The notes: a model not told the origin generated them from the letters alone. A DNA stretch of 64,000 nucleotides from Prostheceraeus crozeri (GCA_907163375.1 CAJQUW010009254.1:35264-99263), one strand, 5' to 3'; shown: positions 11,928-23,242, counted from the stretch's first letter. Numbers and translations: made by a program.

Positions 11928-12615
11928 TTGCCAAGAGGTCCCTATAGGAAAATTGTCATCGTTGATATGCAAAAGTTGATTCAAGCTTTCGAACGTGGAG
12001 ACGATTTCATTGATCTTGCCCGACAATTGGGAATCAAACGCCAAACTGCAAGATCAATTATGATGAACTCTCGAAGTGATGAGAACAGTAAATCAGCATG
12101 GAGGACTTCGTTATCGCAAAGTTAATGATTCGATGAGAGGCGCACTGTTAGAGATAGTCAACGAAAAACCATTGGCTAATCTATAAAAGAGATCAATGCT
12201 ATTTTGAGACTAAGATGCCCTAAAAAGTCTGTAACTTCGGAGTCATGCATAAGCACCATCTTAGATAAAATGCTCATTCCAAGCAAGTAAGCTAGCCCGA
12301 GACGTGCCAGCTCAACGCAACTCAGAAGAAGTCATGAACAAGCGATATGAGTATGCGCAATAGTACTTAGAGGAAGGTCAACTGAACGAGACCATATTCA
12401 TCGACGATCCTAGAGAAGGTCAGCGAGAGGACAGCGAGCTTATCGAATTGTGGCGAAGCAGCGTGGAAGGAATCTTTCTGTGATAATGGCTATCAGTAAC
12501 TCTGGATTGATCCATGTGCAAGAGGGCGCTATCAATTCTGATGGATTTTGTGATTTTGTAAATGAACTCAGTGCTATTGTGGGTGAAGAAGCTGCACCCA
12601 GGAAGCTGCATTCAG
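11928..12615 (+). pseudogene. IS630/Tc1-type transposase relic
   Basis: The N-terminal piece (11928-12065) reads AFERGDDFIDLARQLGIKRQ, followed by TARSIM. This is a helix-turn-helix of the IS630/Tc1 kind. Downstream, after a decayed stretch, come FIDDPREGQRG and then RAYRIVAKQRGRNLSVIMAI and NSDGFCDFVNEL (about 12395-12570), in a shifted frame. These match the DDE_3 catalytic fold around the first aspartate (IDE/IDD) and the GQR..R....RG.N.S....I pattern. The C-terminal third with the last acidic residue is absent; the sequence breaks off near 12620. Many stops lie between the two recognisable parts. Confidence 0.65.
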
Positions 12616-12753
12616 GGATAATTTGACTCATGTCCTGTTAATATAATCATTTCTTTCATTAAAGACGAACTTGCCTTCTGATTGAGTAACTTGAATTTTG
12701 ATTTAGATATCATGGACTAACTTGAATTCTGATTGACTGAACTTGAATTGTGA

Positions 12754-12880
12754 ATGGTGTATGTATAAGATATTCCATGATATTTCTGGGTGATATGTAA
12801 ATAAATCCCGAGAGCCGAAGGCTCTCGGGATTTATTTACATATCACCCAGAAATATCATGGAATATCTCATATATACCAT
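12754..12880. repeat. Long hairpin: 48-bp perfect arms, 3-bp loop
   Basis: Positions 12769-12816 and 12820-12867 are exact reverse complements around the loop GAA (12817-12819). The core is CCCGAGAGCC-GAA-GGCTCTCGGG. Imperfect pairing extends the arms to about 62 bp. No coding sequence is inside. Confidence 0.9.
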
Positions 12881-12960
12881 CATACTTTTTATGGGAGTTA
12901 TTTAGATAACTCCTTTGATTTGAATTGTAAATTTGTTTGTGATCAATGCATCATAGAATT

Positions 12961-12999
12961 CTATGTGGCCGATAGCCACATAGATATCCATATGGATAT
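12961..12999. repeat. Two adjacent short hairpins
   Basis: CTATGTGGC / GCCACATAG with loop CGATA (12961-12983) is followed at once by the 16-bp palindrome ATATCCATATGGATAT (12984-12999). They lie between the two long hairpins. Confidence 0.75.
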
Positions 13000-13169
13000 T
13001 TTAGCTGTATTCCCTGTTTGATGATAGAAAATACCATACACATAGATATTTTTGATGGAATTCCGTTGAAAATAACTACCGGAAAATAGTTAATATCATG
13101 GTATATTAACAATTCAAATTCATTGAATAAGATTAGTCATAATGGTCATGATATTGGTGAAAAATAAAA

Positions 13170-13314
13170 TTATCCACACAACTCGTGCAAAGATATCCAT
13201 CTTTTGCTTTCTCCTCGATCAATATTCTATGCCTTCGCCCTTCGGGCTCGTGCATAGATATGTTGACCTCGAAGAAAGCAATAAAGATGGGTGTTTTGCT
13301 CTAGTTGCGTAAAT
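13170..13314. repeat. Long imperfect hairpin centred on GCCC-TTC-GGGC
   Basis: Arms of roughly 70 bp pair imperfectly around the 3-bp loop TTC at 13241-13243. Recognisable paired blocks are CCATCTTT/AAAGATGG, GCTTTCTCCTCGA/CTCGAAGAAAGC and TCTATGC/GCATAGA. Like the hairpin at 12.8 kb, it has a GC-rich tip and a 3-bp loop. Confidence 0.75.
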
Positions 13315-13909
13315 AACTATTACTGTTATGTTGAAACTCATGTGTCAGATCTCTAGGTTTGTGCCGATATCTAAGTCATTTATTGCTATCCAGCAGGCAG
13401 CCGCCATAGACGAACGATGACTAAAATAGTCATGTGATGAATGACGATATCTTATCAATCGTTCGTGGGAATCTTTGAACAGTCGAGCTTCATACTCACT
13501 CATAGCTTTCTGAGCATTCGACCAGTCACTGCCAAGGTCATCTTTGTCAGTGCAGTGCAATCTACAGTTGACCGACCAATATCGTTTTTAAGGATAGAAG
13601 ATTTAAATAAAAATCAGTGATCGATGATTTAGTGTGTTTCACTTAATGCATGAATACCTCATAATGATAAGAAATCAACTGATTGATCCAGCTGTCCTCA
13701 TGATAATACAAATGAACAATGAGACTATTGTATCGGCACTGGTGGTGTGGTCCCATAATTACTGGTGTCCTATTGCATAGGCTAAATCAAATAGGCCAAA
13801 TCAATCAACGTTGGAAGCATTTTCATTTTAAAAGTAATATATTCTATGACATTAAAAACGATCCACTTGATATAGAAAATCTCAATGGAAGTGGACGACT
13901 TTTATTTCA
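13315..13909. other. No recognised gene
   Basis: A 71-codon minus-strand frame (13345-13560) has no family match. The stretch ends at the probable left end of the Tc1-like element. Confidence 0.35.
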
Positions 13910-14061
13910 TACTGCACTGACCAGGATGTCTGTGCATCAAATTTGTCATGCTAATATAAAGCAGCTGTCCATTGTCGATATCTTTGGCATAGTTGATGCA
14001 TTTCAAATTCGACCTTTTATCACTATCAAGCAATTCTTTCTGACTAAATTTTGAAGCAAAA

Positions 14062-14327
14062 ATGTCGCAATCAGAACTTGTAAAAGGAATGGCTGTTGGA
14101 ATGCTACGATGTGGAAAGAGTTGTAGGTTTGTTGGACGGAAGTTGGGTGTGTCACACTCCACTGTGAGCAGGTGGTGGAGTCGATGGAACAATGATGGAA
14201 ATGTTAAAAGAAGGAAAGGATCAGAGAGACCGAGATTGACATCTGTCGTGGAGCACAGAGGAATGGCGTCAAGTGATGTGGACGGATGAATCCCGTTTCA
14301 CTTCGGATTTTTACGATGGTCGCATTA
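14062..14327 (+). pseudogene. Tc1-like transposase, 5' part
   Basis: The frame from the ATG at 14062 gives ELVKGMAVGMLRCGKSCR and then KLGVSHSTVSRWWSRW, the first helix-turn-helix of Tc1 transposases, then KRRKGSERPRLTS, the usual GRPR hinge. Directly after this, in another frame, comes WSTEEWRQVMWTDESRF with the first catalytic aspartate. About 100 residues (second helix-turn-helix and linker) are therefore deleted, with a frameshift, near 14245. The frame is then cut by the Harbinger insertion after the codons for DGRI and resumes at 23243. Confidence 0.85.
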
Positions 14328-14431
14328 AGCCCATGACACACGATCCAACATGTTGGCCAACAAGTTGGATGGTTTGTTAGTTTGGCTGTTGGATGCCTAT
14401 GACACACGATCCAACAGGTTGGATAGTTGAT
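14328..14431. repeat. Left TIR of the outer Harbinger with internal duplication
   Basis: An ATGACACACGATCCAACA block occurs twice (about 14332 and 14399), separated by a segment containing CCAACATGTTGGCCAAC and GGTTTGTTAGTTTGGCTG. The right TIR mirrors it. Such repeated binding-site-like blocks are common at transposon ends, where the transposase or its MADF partner may bind (inference). Confidence 0.85.
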
Positions 14432-14522
14432 AACTAAAAATAGATTCATTCTATTGATTGATAATCAAATATGTGTGTCTACCACTAGGCAGCAATGTAT
14501 GTATGACATTTTGTAATTAGCA

Positions 14523-17489
14523 ATGGCTCCGGTGCATTCAAAACTTTTGTGGGCGTCGATCGCTGTGATTTGTTTAAAGAAGAAGGAGAAGAAGAGACGA
14601 ATATGGACCAAGGAATGGTTGATGAAGCGATCAACGAAGTCGCATATGAATTTGGTACGTGAATTAAGATTAGATGGCTACGAAACTGATTTTCAGAATT
14701 TTATGCGTATGAGCCCTGATCTTTTTGATGACCTGTTGAAGCTTGTAGCTCCTACGATTGCAAGGCAATCCACAAACATGAGAGACCCTATTCCTGCGAA
14801 AGATCGTTTGGTAGCAACCTTACGCTTTTTGGCTACTGGTCGGTCATATACAGATATGCAGTACTCAGCGAGGATATCCAGGACTGCCCTGAGTGATATC
14901 ATACCAGAAACATGTCAGGTAATATATGACGAATTGAAGGATGACTATTTGAAGGTAAGAATTTCATTCTACTTAAAATTCAAAGCCTATGTTTTTGTAA
15001 ACTATACATCTGTAAAGTATAGGCGTACGTAGCCTACCTTGATAATATGTGTAGGCCTTTGTTTTCTTTGTATTAGGGCTGCGCGCGGTGCACCGTTTCT
15101 TTTCCTTGCACTGCTGTTCTTGGTGATGCACAGAGATATATGATTAATTACTCTAACACCTGAGTATTTGGAATGATTTTGGAATTGACCATCAACATAA
15201 GGTTTCTCTTTCACATATCTCGTCAATGGACATACAAGTTAAGTATTTATAAGTATATTAATTAGAAGTTAAACAAACGAATTCCTTATATTCAGTTCAT
15301 CATAATTTTTATATAACCTATCAAGTGCAGCCTATCAATCTAATTCTGTTTAGCGAAATTTGAAATACTTTTTCATTTCTTAACTTAAAGTTAACTTTCT
15401 TTCAGCCTTAACTTAAATCAGTCAATGGAATGTATCAGTGTACTGATACATATTGATTTTCATATTTTTTTAATGTTTAAAGTAAGTGTAATCTGACCCT
15501 TAATTAACATGATCAGTGAAATCAGTTATCTGAAAACATTTGTTAGCAAAGTCAGCATGACTGGAAAAATCTGTGTTAACATTGAAAAGTACTCAAAGTG
15601 AAAAACAAATTTACTAATCAAAACTAACAAAAAATCAATATATCAAAATATCAATTAAAACTTTGTTCCTCAGTCACTTCAGGACATTCTAACATTGCCA
15701 CGAAACTGTCCTTTCTGCTGATGTACGATTTCTCGTGCAATTCTCCTGCCCGGGCCTTGAAAATTGCTTCGATTATCAGTCTTTCACACTGTTCGTGTTG
15801 ATAAGTATCAGTTATGGATCGCATTTTTGATGCCACGTATTCACCAAAGGTAGATTCATTATCATTAATGGTGGTTGACCGCAATTGTTTATCAGCTAAT
15901 ATCAATAATTCATCTAAAGGTTTTCTTTTCCTTGTGCGATTTCTTCCGGTAGGTGGCGAAGACGTTCTTGCTTCTGAGTTCATTGACAATTCAGCTACTT
16001 CCAAATTCTCGTTTTCTTCGTCCTCGTCTTGTATGGAAACAATCTGAAAATATAATAGTTCTGATATAATACATTGTAAAGGGTATATTAGGTGCATTTG
16101 TACGACTGTACGTACACTTTTACATAAATATATATTTGTGCGCATTTGTTTTTACTAATGCCTACTTGGCATTTTACTAACCTACTTGGGTTCCAGTAAA
16201 ATAAGCATAAGTAAATAAAGCAAATTCAACAATGAAATTATCCGAATAATCCTGAAACCTAAAATGTACAAGCTTGAATACAAGCTCTTATTGAGTAAAA
16301 AAGAAAACAATGATGATGTGCTACTGATATGTGACAGTTCCTAAAAGTGAATAAATACGGTATAATATTGGTATGAAGTGAGTAAATGTAGTAAATGTTT
16401 TAAATGTAATTATAAAGTAATGCCGTTATCAAAAGAAAGTTATGAAACAATAAATCGATTATGCTTGATATACTCATTTGCTAATTGCATCAAAATAATT
16501 TTTGTGTCATAAAAAATCTACGTGACAGAATTACACAAACTCAATCTGACGTAGTTTCACGACATAGCAATGCTATAAAGAAGTATTCCGAATACAACTT
16601 ATACGACACCAAGTCTTGTCCTTCCTAAATGTCCCTATCTTCCTTTTAGACTCCAATGACAAAAGAGGAATGGATATCAGTAGCTGATGAATTTTCTGAT
16701 CGGTGGAATTTCCCACACTGCTTGGGAGCGTTAGACGGAAAGCACGTGCTAATTACACCACCTCCTAATTGCGGCTCATATTATTATAATTACAAATCTT
16801 CAAACAGCATTGTACTGATGGCTGTCGCAAATGCGAATTATGAATTCATATACGTTGATGTAGGTACAAATGGTAGAGTGTCAGACGGTGGTGTCTACGC
16901 TAAATCCACCTTCAAAAATGCGTTGATCAAAGGCGACTTAAACATTCCTCTACCATCTCCTATCGTCGAAGGTAGCAAGGAGTGTTTTCCCTTTATATTT
17001 GTTGCTGATGACGCTTTCGCTTTGGGACCGAATTTATTAAAGCCTTACAGCAATCAAGGTTCATCTGAAAAGCAGCAAAAACGTATTGTCGAAAGTCAAC
17101 GTATTTTCAATTACAGACTATCGCGAGCGAGGCGAATAATTGAGAATACTTTTGGTATTCTTGTGTCAAGATTTAGAATCTTCAAGTCACCTATCTGTCT
17201 CGATCCTAAGAAAGTCGAAATTATCGTTCTTTGTTGTTGTGTGCTACATAATTTTTTGAGGCGAAAAGTCAAAAAGTATATGACCTCTGAAATGATCGAT
17301 CATGAAAACACTGACACGCATGAATTCTGCGAAGGTTCGTGGCGTTCAGTCACAGCTCAGGGTGTTCAATCTTTGGTTCATTCGAAATCGAAAAATCCTA
17401 CTGTTCATGCAAAGAATATCCGAGAACAGTATCGGAACTATTTCAATGGAACAGGTAAAGTGGCTTGGCAAAATGAAGCGATTCAATAA
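14523..17489 (+). CDS. PIF/Harbinger DDE transposase of the outer element (HARBI1-like)
   Basis: Exon 1 runs 14523-14954 (144 codons) and ends AAG before GTAAGA. Exon 2 runs 16650-17489 after TTCCTTTTAG. Phases match, giving 423 residues, a normal length. Exon 1 holds a basic start (KKKEKKRRIWTKEWL) and the helical FMRMSPDLFDDLLKLV and RLVATLRFLATGRSY segments typical of HARBI1-type proteins. Exon 2 carries the nuclease core: first aspartate in LGALDGKHV, second in FVADDAF, glutamate in RRIIENTFGIL. FNYRLSRARR and CCCVLHNFLR are further family marks. No break is seen, so it could encode a working enzyme. The family cuts and pastes DNA at TWA sites and needs a Myb- or MADF-like partner for nuclear entry and DNA binding. 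An AATAAA lies at 17599. The intron contains the second exon of the partner gene on the other strand. Confidence 0.92.
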
Positions 17490-20400
17490 TTATTTTTTCC
17501 ATTGATAAATATGGACTGCATACGTGTTCTGGTATACTCCCGTGTGTTTTCTTTTTGTTGAGTACCGGCATATTATTTGTATAAACAACACGATTAATAA
17601 TAAATCCTAAAACGCATCTTTTTCAGTTTTTGGTATTTTACCCATACAAAAGTTTTAGAAAAATCGCATATTTTTATTTAGCCTACGGTAAGAATGAAGT
17701 TAAAATCTACTTTTATATCTTTTGTACAATTAACGTATATATACATGTATACCACGATGTGTATCAAGGCCGCCATACACGTAACGACTTTTACAGCGAC
17801 TTGTCCGCAAGGACTAATCGCGAGGACATGTTGACGTGATTTTGGTCCTCCCGACTTCCCCATTAACGAACGTACTTATTCAGACAGACTTCGATGCTAC
17901 AAAATCATTCTCGTGACATGGCTACTGTTGATTTGACGACGTCAGGCTTGCTAGCTGTCATTATTTTGAGAAAGAAAAGGAGAAGTAAAAGAAAAAGGAC
18001 TATTTGGACGAAAAAAATGGTTGCTCGAAAGAGAAAAATTGTCTCACATCAACTTGTTGGAGGAGCTGAGGAGTTACCCTCATGACTGGCAGAATTATCT
18101 TCGCATGGATGAGGATACATATTTAGAATTATTGTCAAAAGTTACCCCTATAATACAAAGACAAAATACTTGCATGCGGATGTGTATCAGCCCTCATGAA
18201 CGTTTAACCGCTACTCTTCGTTTTTTGGCTACCGGAAGATCGTATGAAGACCTGAAATTTTCGACATTTATTTCTGCGCAATCATTGGGTAGGATCATTC
18301 CCGAGACTTGTCGAGCAATTTGTCAAGTGCTGCAAGATTATATGAAGGTAAGTTAAAAATATTCTTTTTAACTAAATATTGCTTGTGCAGTTTTGCATTT
18401 TGAAGTATAGTTGAATAGAAGAAGTACAGTATACAGTTTACTCGAGTCTAAAAAATGAAAATTAAGTGAATTATTCGTAAATTTACTGAATGCATAATAT
18501 CCATTATTCAGGGTTACCGATTTTCAACAGCATAACATTAAGTGATATCCGTTAACTCGCTTCAATTCCGTGGTTACATTTTGAAAATTATACTGCTAAT
18601 TTCTTTATTTGAAATTCATAAAACAAGTTTGATCTCTCACATGAAATTGATTCGTTGAAAATTAATATAAATGACAATCATACTTATTCTATAAGAACTA
18701 CCAAATTCATTAACATAATTAATAAGACAACAAGAAACCATGCACACTAGAATCACATAGCATTCATGTTATTCGATGCACTAGGAAGCTGGTAGACGAC
18801 GGTAGATTCACTGGGAGATTTTGGTTGATGATGATGACTCGTGGGATACGAATAAGTACCGTAAGAATGGGTAGGATATCCACTGGTCGAAACGCAACTG
18901 TAGTACGTCATCTGAGACATTTCACCGTAAAATAGAGCTTCATTAATAACTTTCTCGGTAAGAAGTCGTTGCTCATTGCTCATTTTTCTTAACTTTGATG
19001 CCACATTATCGGCAAAAATGGATGCGTCATCCTTGTCCGGAACAGCGTTTTGACTGCGTATCCGTTCTTTTAGGAGATCCAAAATCTCATCTTCCGTTTT
19101 CATCGTCCTCTTCCTACAAATACGATTTTTCCTTTGAAATAAAGAAGAGTTAGACACCATCATTTCAGAGTCATTTTCAATGTCGGAATCGTAATCGTTT
19201 TGAGAGCTCGCAAAAGTGGTGTCAATGTCGTCCTTTTTCTCGCTGGTTTCGGCATCCTGAAACGCATAAACATATTAAATTTGAGTTCAATTATTTTCTA
19301 ATTGTTATCAATCGGGAAAAATATAATATAAATATGTATATCGGTATTTTCAGATGCGACTCAATTTTCAATTCCTACGTTAATTACAACTTTATTTCAC
19401 CCATTTATGCCTCATGTTCGTTTTGGCAATATTTTCGCCTTAAATTTAAAGGGCCTATTCTCCTCTAAACACACTATGATTTTTCATGAGCAGCACCTTT
19501 GTCTACCACTAATTTTGTATGGGTTAATCCTTATCAGATATGATAGTGAATGATAATCAATGAATAAACTACAAAGAACACGCCATCTTTGATTAAAATT
19601 ATGCAGAGAACGACCATTAAATGTGAATTCTTATAAAAATACGAAGTACACGAATGTTGAAGCCATGTATATACACGAATTAATGACGCTTGCCTATGAC
19701 ATGAATTAAGTAAATAAATCTTTGTCGATAACTGATTACTAAGAAGAGCAGTCGATTAGACGCCGTGAACATTTCAAATTATAGGTAATTTACAGAAAAA
19801 AACACTAATCAAGCAATTCACAAAATTGCTCAAATAGAATGTTCATATGAACTTGTTTTATTCAGCAGAACACATATTGATTTCTTTCTTTTCAGTTTCC
19901 GGAGTGTGAAAACGATTGGAAAGACATCGCGAAGAGATTTGAGGTAAATTGGAATTTTCCGAATTGCCTTGGTGCAGTTGACGGAAAGCATGTAGCAATA
20001 GTCCCTCCAACTGGATCTGGATCGTTTTATTACAATTACAAAGGTTATCACAGTCTCGTTCTCCTGGCTATTGCAAATGCAGATTATGAGTTCATATACG
20101 TGAGTTTTGGTGTTAACGGACGCGTGAGTGATGGTGGCGTCTTGAGTGCGACCGACTTTTACGAGAAATTGATAAACAATAAACTCAGGTTACCAAAACA
20201 TTCTACTTCAAATCTTCCTTACGTTTTCGTTGGAGACGAAGCGTTTACACTCCGTCAGGATTTCTTGAAACCCTTCAACCGCAAAATTTTGAATCATGAA
20301 AGGAAGATATATAATTACAGACTGTCTAGAGCACGACGAGTCGTAGAAAATGTTTTTGGGATCTTAGTTGCTCGGTTTGGAATTTTTAAAACAAGCATTA

Positions 20401-22951
20401 ACATGAAAGTCGAAAATATTGAATCAGTCGTCATGGCATGTTGTTTTTTGCATAACTTTTTGAAATCCAAATCACCCAAAAGTTATTCTCCACCGGAATG
20501 TTTTGATAATGAAGACGTTAATACTGGTGCAACGTCATCTGGATTTGAATCTTATGATGTCATGGTTTCCTTGGACCAAGGACATAACAGAAACACGTCT
20601 AAAGAAGCAAAAAAATGCAGAGAGCAATTTGAACGCTTCTTCAATGGAGAGGGAAAAGTCGAGTGGCAAGAACAATTCATTTAGTACACTTACTTTGATA
20701 CAAGGCATCATAAAAAATCATCAGTTATCGATTCATTTTATTTCTGAGTTGACTTATGTCACGCTTTTGGTGAAAATGAAAATGGATGAGAATGACAATA
20801 TTAAGTTAACCCCTCCTACGCTTTTCTTCGTCAGTGTGTTTTTTTGAGAAAAATTCGTTCAGAAAGGTTTCTATTTAATTGTAGGATGAAGAGTATAAAC
20901 AGTAGTGGAATTTACATGTATTATATAATCCTTCGTATTTTTTTAAAACGCGATATATTCTTTATCAGGTGTTTCATGACAGGTCTACCTCAAAATTTTC
21001 TTGAAATGGTTCACGATTTTCATGTAGTGTATATTTGCATATAACGGTAATAAAACATTTGTGAGAACAAATATTTTCATTTTATAAAATTACACTATAA
21101 GGAATCAAAATTTGAATAAACAGGATAAATTCATCATATCAGGACTTTCTATCATTGAAGTAAAAGTAAGCTTTAAACGATACCATGGGATAAATGAATC
21201 TGACTACGATGGCAAACAACAATTTCATCTGAGTACAGAATAGTGAATCTCGGGATCTCGCACGGTAAATCCTGGGATTTGAATCCCATAAATATGACGA
21301 TATCCCGGAATTGAAAATCCTTTTTACTACTACCTATATCTTTCAAAGCTCGGAAGTATTCACCCTGTACGTACAGTGTAGGCTACAGCATCCCTAAACA
21401 GATTATGACACAATACATTAGCAAAGAAATGATTAACTGACTGATTAATTTTGACTTACCGAATGATCCAGATCAGAATTCATGGACTCGCCCACACTGG
21501 AAATTGGAGTTCTTGTTTCCTCTCCATCCGTCAAGAAATTTAGGTACGAAAAATACCACAGACGCGGGCTGTAAACGTCTTCTGCACCAATTCCAGATTT
21601 CTGAGATTGTCTCTTCTTCTTCAACTCCCTTCGAAATACATTTCTTAGATTAGAAATTTTCCTCACGACACCCTCTCTCGTGAGAGAGCTATCAAACGTC
21701 TTGACGTATTCGAGGAGACGAGTATATGCATCTTCTTTTTTCATTCTATTAGAATAGTCTTTCGATTTCACTTTCCATAGAGCCTCTTCCTTACGATAGC
21801 GTTCTATAAATTCCAATATATTTTCTTTCGACCACGAGGCCATCTCTCACAGACACATGAAACAAAGTGAACGCACTGACTCGACTGCTTGCGTGACTCA
21901 TCACAAGTCCGTGCGACTTCAACATACACGAGAGATTTCTGCATTACCGGACAAATAGCAAGGACGAAATTCTGGCTCTGCCAGAATCACAGCGACCGCG
22001 ACTTGTCACTGTCAATTTAACAACGATTACTCCATACACACACAGACTTTAACACGGACTTCGTCTCGCGCGGACAAGTCGCTGTAAAAGTCGTTACGTG
22101 TATGGCGGCCTTCAGATATTCTACAATTTTCCACACATTATAAATTAAAAGTTTCTTGTTTTTTAATTATCTACGGTTGAAATGAATGAACAATACTGAT
22201 GAATTTATCATCGACTATATTGCCAGACCCTTGTGACACATCGCTGTCCATCCAATAAATGGCACCTCTTATCCTAATAACCTTTGTATCATTACGCTCA
22301 TAAGTTTGACCAGTTCCTATCACACATACTCATTGACAACGTAATTCATTCGTCTCTGTGATGAAATGTATGTGAAAGAAGATGTGACACGGTTTTTACG
22401 GTAACAATGACCAAGTCAATGTCCAAATAGTCTGCTAATTATGTACAGCCATTTTATGAGACAAGATAGGTTGAAAATGTGGGGAACACTGCAGAAGAGT
22501 CCGAGTATCTAGTACAAAGGGGTTAGAATGCATACAAATAAGCTACATGTATTCGGTAAGCTTACCTCTGATTCTGTGATGTCGAGAGTTGACTTGCTAC
22601 TTCTAGGGTTTCTGAATTCTTGATAAACATCATCTTCTCGTAAAACCACAAGCTCGGGGTATAAATGTCAGTGCATCCGGCACCAGACTTCTTTGAGTCT
22701 TCGACCTTCTTGTATTCCCGTCGGAATGATGTCCGCAAACAATCAATCTTCTTTTTAACATCCTCGACTTTCAAATTTGACAGACTTTTGTCGTATTCCT
22801 TTAAAAAACTCAATAACTTATCGTACGCGATTTCTCGTTTTAATTTATTCATATATTCGGAACTCTTTACTGACCACAAACATGGCAGACTCTCATACTG
22901 TGACAGAAATGCTTCGGTTGTCGCACGAGACCAAGACATATCGATGCACAT
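15651..22951 (-). CDS. MADF-domain partner protein of the outer Harbinger
   Basis: Exon 1 (22951-22566) encodes a MADF domain: FLSQYESLPCLWSVKSSEY near residues 15-33, IDCLRTSFRREYKKVEDSKK and the closing YTPSLWFYEKMMFI. It ends at an AG|GTAAGC donor. The likely second exon (16043-15651, 131 codons with stop) starts after TATTTTCAG. It has an acidic head, a basic KRKPLDELL segment and a helical tail (FGEYVASKMRSI, ERLIIEAIFKA) resembling the BESS-like end of MADF proteins. The gene's intron includes transposase exon 2 and the whole inner element. The phases do not agree: exon 1 ends two bases into a codon, exon 2 reads from phase 0. A small missed exon, another splice site or a one-base lesion is needed. 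The role (DNA-binding and import partner of the transposase) is inferred from Harbinger biology. Confidence 0.7.
17918..20684 (+). CDS. PIF/Harbinger DDE transposase of the inner element, one A7 frameshift
   Basis: Exon 1 runs from the ATG at 17918 to 18347 (AAG before GTAAGT). Exon 2 runs 19896-20684 after TTTCTTTTCAG, phase 0 to 0. Exon 1 starts with MATVDLTTSGLLAVII and a basic run. At the seven-A run 18011-18017 the frame slips by one base; with six A it would read WTKKWLLEREKLSHINLLEE and have 143 codons, against 144 in the outer copy. Later marks are YLRMDEDTYLELLSKV and RLTATLRFLATGRSYED. Exon 2 has LGAVDGKHV, YVFVGDEAF and RRVVENVFGIL, the three acidic residues of the nuclease, plus YNYRLSRARR. 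Apart from the A7 run no defect is seen. The extra A could be a real mutation or a sequencing or assembly error. An AATAAA lies at 21049. Confidence 0.88.
18753..21843 (-). CDS. MADF-domain partner protein of the inner Harbinger
   Basis: Exon 1 (21843-21460, 128 codons) ends TCG before GTAAGT and encodes a MADF domain: FIERYRKEEALWKVKSKDY, ISNLRNVFRRELKKKRQSQK and VYSPRLWYFSYLNFL. Exon 2 (19256-18753, 168 codons with stop) follows a TTTCAG acceptor. It has an acidic head with many Asp/Glu, a basic KRKNRICRKR patch and FADNVASKLRKMSNEQRLL, a BESS-like helix, then a Ser/Tyr/His-rich tail. Phases agree and the two-exon gene (about 295 residues) is open from end to end. Exon 2 lies inside the transposase intron and the transposase's second exon lies inside this gene's intron. 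Likely role: binds element ends and brings the transposase to the nucleus, as Myb/MADF partners do in this superfamily (inference). Confidence 0.85.
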
Positions 22952-23128
22952 TTAATGGATTCTGAGTCGTTCAGATTCGTCATGTGAAATTCCCTTAATT
23001 TTCTGCAAAGCGTAGTCATGGTATCGAATGGCGTTACCATCCGTGCGCGACCGCGCAGCCAATCACTGCGCCATGTTGGTTGGTTTGTTTGATAGAATAT
23101 TCAACTCATTTAATGTCGTGATTTCCGT

Positions 23129-23239
23129 CCATCCAACATGTTGGCCAACCTGTTGGATCGTGTGTCATAGGTATCCAACAGCCAAACCAACAAACCATCC
23201 AACATGTTGGCCAACATATTGGATCGTGTGTCATGGGCT
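23129..23239. repeat. Right TIR of the outer Harbinger with internal duplication
   Basis: Two copies of an approximately 40-bp block (CCATCCAACATGTTGGCCAAC, then TTGGATCGTGTGTCAT) lie at about 23129-23168 and 23195-23234. Between them is TATCCAACAGCCAAACC. Each block contains the palindromic core CCAACATGTTGG. Confidence 0.85.
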
Positions 23240-23242
23240 TTA

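Larger units (their letters stand above)
17767..22111. mobile_element. Inner PIF/Harbinger element, 4.35 kb
   Basis: A perfect 42-bp terminal inverted repeat occupies 17767-17808 (starting AGGCCGCCATACACGTAACG) and 22070-22111. The target duplication TCA lies at 17764-17766 and 22112-22114. It sits in the MADF intron of the outer element, about 280 bp beyond the outer transposase stop. Gene content and order equal those of the outer element, but TIRs and proteins differ clearly, so it is a separate family and not a local copy. Confidence 0.95.
14328..23239. mobile_element. Outer PIF/Harbinger element, 8.9 kb with an inner insertion
   Basis: The terminal inverted repeat begins AGCCCATGACACACGATCC at 14328 and its inverted partner ends at 23239. 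The target duplication TTA lies at 14325-14327 and 23240-23242, the TWA type expected for PIF/Harbinger. Removing the element with one TTA restores the Tc1 frame exactly (DGRI followed by RVHRMVGERY). Without its own inner insertion (4,345 bp plus 3) the element is about 4.56 kb. It carries a DDE transposase (plus strand) and a MADF protein (minus strand). Confidence 0.95.

Noticed and set aside
13345-13560. 71-codon minus-strand frame
   Set aside because: No recognisable family and no splice context.
21241-21320. CCCGGGATT-like words resembling the ends of the element at 44-46 kb
   Set aside because: Words are scattered inside the inner Harbinger with no paired ends or duplication.
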